In this document: positions 61,821 through 64,000 of the stretch, in pieces
Layout of the letters: every line of letters starts with the position of its first letter
How positions within the stretch are numbered: the stretch's first letter is position 1
DNA from: Adhaeretor mobilis
Lineage (GTDB): Bacteria > Planctomycetota > Planctomycetia > Pirellulales > Lacipirellulaceae
Direction: 5' to 3'
Assembly (NCBI RefSeq): GCF_007741515.1
Contig: NZ_CP036263.1
Coordinates: 5,932,860-5,996,859 of the forward strand
DNA: 64,000 nucleotides
Program-made: the position numbers and the translations under genes
Notes under the pieces: model-generated
What the model saw: the letters and a program-made list of their open reading frames with translations, nothing else
What the model was told of the DNA's origin: nothing
Database searches by the model: none

Positions 61821-62384
61821 TTAGCGAATCTGATGTCCCGCGTGCCACTGGGCGACTTCCGCTACGACCTGGGCAATCGAGTCCTGCGGGTCGGCTGTGA
61901 TGGCTTCAAATTGCTGGGTGAGCTCAGCAGATGGCCCGACCAGAGGCACCTTGCAGTGAAAACGATAGAGCGATTCCGCCTCGCCCCAAGTCTCCAGGTC
62001 GTACTGACTTACACCCAAATGCCGCAGTTGTCGCAACAGGGGCTCGAAGTCGGAGCCGGCCTGTACCGTTTCTTGAAGACGACTCGGCAGGGGAACAACC
62101 GGAGCTGGGGCGCGAGATTCCACCTGAATAGCACGCTCAGCAAGGTCAGAGGATTCTGGTGAACCACCCGCCGCTTGCGGCTTTGCATTAGCAGCTTGTA
62201 CAGGCGCCCCGTCTGGGCCTATCCCGCCCCACCCCAGCAACTCGCTACCTCGCTCGGTCAACCCTTCGATCAAACCATCGAGCGCCTGCTGTTGCTCCTT
62301 GGGCAATGGACCATAGTAAATCCAGGCAGCCGGCAAACCGACCAGCACACTCAGCATCACCGTCGCACGAAACAGGGTTGCCAT
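61821..62384 (-). CDS. Small secreted or anchored protein, unknown function
   Basis: The protein has 187 residues with a hydrophobic N-terminus (7-25) that may be a signal or anchor. The middle is low-complexity (Ala, Pro, Gly) and the C-terminal about 85 residues form a mostly helical domain (LRQLRHLGVSQYDLETWG and ITADPQDSIAQVVAEVAQW). I recognise no family. It lies just upstream of scpB on the same strand (132 bases), so joint expression is possible. Confidence 0.65.
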   Translation of the reverse strand: MATLFRATVMLSVLVGLPAAWIYYGPLPKEQQQALDGLIEGLTERGSELLGWGGIGPDGAPVQAANAKPQAAGGSPESSDLAERAIQVESRAPAPVVPLPSRLQETVQAGSDFEPLLRQLRHLGVSQYDLETWGEAESLYRFHCKVPLVGPSAELTQQFEAITADPQDSIAQVVAEVAQWHAGHQIR

Positions 62385-62575
62385 AGGGAAGTTCTCGCAA
62401 AGTTCTATCTATATCTGGGAACGCGGGGAGGGGATGATACTTACGTGCCTGGGCGACCCCAAGGGCGAAACGACACGCACAGCGACATGCTAGCACGGCA
62501 AGTCGGTTCCAGTAGCTCGAGACTCCTGCGGTTTCGCCGCGAGCTCTGGCCGGAAACGCAGGGCGCACCTTGCTA

Positions 62576-62589
62576 AGCCGCAAGCGGCT
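62576..62589. repeat. Small palindrome upstream of cysteine desulfurase gene
   Basis: agccgcaagcggct is a short perfect hairpin 20 bases before the ATG at 62610, followed by gctttt. It may be a fragment of the agccgc-family repeats. Confidence 0.5.
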
Positions 62590-62609
62590 GCTTTTGGTAA
62601 GATGCCAGC

Positions 62610-63797
62610 ATGAGCGATGCGACTGTCAATATGCCGATTTACCTAGATCACGCGGCTACCACACCGATGCTTCCGGAAGTCGCGGACGCGGTTCGCGAGG
62701 CTTCCCTGAGCTACGGAGCCAATCCGGCCAGTCAGCATGGCCCGGGGCGTGAGGCTCGGCGGAGGCTGGAAGAGGCCCGGGAGCAGATTGGCGAGCTCCT
62801 CGGGGCTAAGGTCGGCGGCATGAAAGCGGACCGCGTGATTCTGACTTCGGGCGGTACTGAGGCCAATAATCTGGCGATTCTGGGGCTAAATTCCAGCAAA
62901 ACGTCAAGCCTCACGGCGACCGACTCAGCTGGTATTATGATTTCCCCCATCGAGCACCCTTGCATCGAAGGGCCGGCTGCTTGGCTGGAGGATCGTGGCG
63001 TTCCCGTAGAGCGTTTGCCGGTGGCGGCTTCAGGAGTGGTGGGCTTGGGCCGGCTCGAAAACCTCAGTTCCAGTCCGCCACGGTTGGTCTCGCTCATGCT
63101 GGGAAACAACGAGACCGGTGTATTGCAGCCAGTCCAACAGGCAGCCGAACTCTGTAACTCTGTCGGAATCGTGCTTCATACCGACGCTTCGCAAGCAGTC
63201 GGCAAGCACCGCGTGGACTTCACCGAATTGGGCGCCGGCGCGCTCACTTGCACCGCGCATAAACTGCACGGCCCGTTGGGAATCGGTGCGCTGATTGTGA
63301 AACACGGCGCTCCACTGTCGCCGCAGTTGCACGGCGGTTTTCAACAGGCCGGTTTGCGAGCTGGTACGGAATCAGTGGCGCTTGCCGTAGGCATGGCAGC
63401 GGCGCTGCAATTGGCGATCAGCGATCTCGAGTCCAATCGCAATCATTTAGAGCTACTTCGCAAGCGATTTGAGAACGCAATTCTCACCGAGTGCGACGGC
63501 ACGCAGGCTATCGGAGCGGAATCTCCACGCTTGCCGCACATCTCAAACATCGCCTTTGTGGGCTGCGATCGACAGGCCTTAGTGATGGCTCTCGACCTAG
63601 CTGGCGTGGCCTGCTCAACGGGGTCGGCGTGTGCCAGTGGATCAAGTGAACCTTCGCCCGCGTTGCTTGCGATGGGGCTGGCGGAGGGGGTGATTTCTGG
63701 CTCAGTTCGCTTCAGTTTTGCGTCAACGACCACAGAGTCGGAAATTGACGAAGCGACACGTCGTATCCTCAATGTTCACAGTGGGTTACGGCAATAA
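62610..63797 (+). CDS. Cysteine desulfurase (IscS/NifS family)
   Basis: The protein has 395 residues of a class V PLP enzyme. YLDHAATTP (11-19) is the N-terminal signature, HKLHGPLG contains the PLP Lys218, and the mobile Cys loop is SACASGSSEPS with Cys341. The family converts cysteine to alanine and delivers sulfur for iron-sulfur clusters and tRNA modification. Length and motifs fit a group I enzyme. The scaffold gene iscU is not seen; the next gene lies beyond 64000. It is divergent from the small secreted gene. Confidence 0.93.
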   Translation: MSDATVNMPIYLDHAATTPMLPEVADAVREASLSYGANPASQHGPGREARRRLEEAREQIGELLGAKVGGMKADRVILTSGGTEANNLAILGLNSSKTSSLTATDSAGIMISPIEHPCIEGPAAWLEDRGVPVERLPVAASGVVGLGRLENLSSSPPRLVSLMLGNNETGVLQPVQQAAELCNSVGIVLHTDASQAVGKHRVDFTELGAGALTCTAHKLHGPLGIGALIVKHGAPLSPQLHGGFQQAGLRAGTESVALAVGMAAALQLAISDLESNRNHLELLRKRFENAILTECDGTQAIGAESPRLPHISNIAFVGCDRQALVMALDLAGVACSTGSACASGSSEPSPALLAMGLAEGVISGSVRFSFASTTTESEIDEATRRILNVHSGLRQ

Positions 63798-64000
63798 ATA
63801 TAAAGGGTCTTTTTGCCTTTCGCCGGTGCCCTACGCGGGCCAAATCAGGTAGATTAACCAGTTGGGGAAGAGTCTCCGAAATCCTGCTTGATTTGCCCAT
63901 TCGGCAGCCCCATCCTGGCAGCATCGCAGAGCCTCAGAGCAGCTATTTTCATCCGCGAAGAATACCAATCTTGGTACCAGCAAAACGGGACGGATCCGCA

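Noticed and set aside
1..64000. tRNA, rRNA, CRISPR array or replication origin
   Set aside because: No cloverleaf with a T-loop sequence, no direct-repeat array with spacers and no cluster of DnaA boxes was found by eye; short tRNAs could be missed.

Overview
The window looks like chromosomal DNA of a planctomycete, most probably from the Pirellulales. Grounds: eight proteins end in a PEP-CTERM sorting tail (V/I-P-E-P, a hydrophobic stretch, basic end), four of them with dockerin-like Asp-rich EF-hand stretches before it. There is also an ECF sigma factor with a very long membrane-anchored C-terminal extension, many genes lacking a Shine-Dalgarno sequence, Kdo/LPS genes showing an outer membrane, and intergenic space full of short inverted repeats. 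This assignment is inference from gene content; there is no rRNA. I saw no tRNA, rRNA, CRISPR array, prophage or replication origin.

Region 1 (1-18.2 kb) is an accessory, surface-oriented region. It holds seven of the PEP-CTERM proteins: a 5'-truncated one, a metzincin-type protease, a glucose/sorbosone dehydrogenase fusion, an NxxG-repeat protein, a small one, a HAF-repeat protein and a dockerin-like one. Among them lie a small redox cluster (CxxC thiol protein divergent from an HxlR regulator, then an AlkB-like dioxygenase), a zinc-ribbon protein, a Tat-exported VOC protein, a RAYT transposase between two inverted compound REP sequences, and an outer-membrane porin. A block of about 190 bp is duplicated upstream of two of the PEP-CTERM genes.

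Region 2 (18.3-33 kb) holds a GT4 glycosyltransferase, a hydrolase-fold protein without its nucleophile, a Fic protein with a palindrome at its promoter, a Kdo/LPS-transport gene group on the minus strand (kdsD, kdsC, a small secreted protein, a 1059-residue OstA/LptA/LptC-like protein), a candidate structured RNA, a membrane protein and carB with a small repeat-derived insertion between its two halves.

Region 3 (33-47 kb) holds a SWIM-SNF2 helicase, an HMA-domain membrane protein, a Gln/Gly-rich secreted protein, an XRE regulator fused to a degenerate IrrE-like domain, an acetolactate-synthase-like TPP enzyme followed by an aldehyde dehydrogenase, a PQQ-type beta-propeller protein and a subtilase-like PEP-CTERM protein.

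Region 4 (47-64 kb) holds a candidate 23-residue membrane protein, an ECF sigma factor fused to a periplasmic segment with two Wza-like domains, a three-gene LemA group, argH, a secreted HEAT-like protein followed by a sigma-54 activator, a cytochrome-assembly/HemX-like gene overlapping hemA, an acidic low-complexity protein downstream of scpB, a small secreted protein and a cysteine desulfurase.

At least seven families of dispersed intergenic inverted repeats occur in the window. The most unusual items are the sigma factor-Wza fusion, the RAYT/REP unit, the 190-bp duplicated upstream element, the LPS gene group with a giant OstA-like protein, the structured RNA candidate and the repeat-rich acidic protein.
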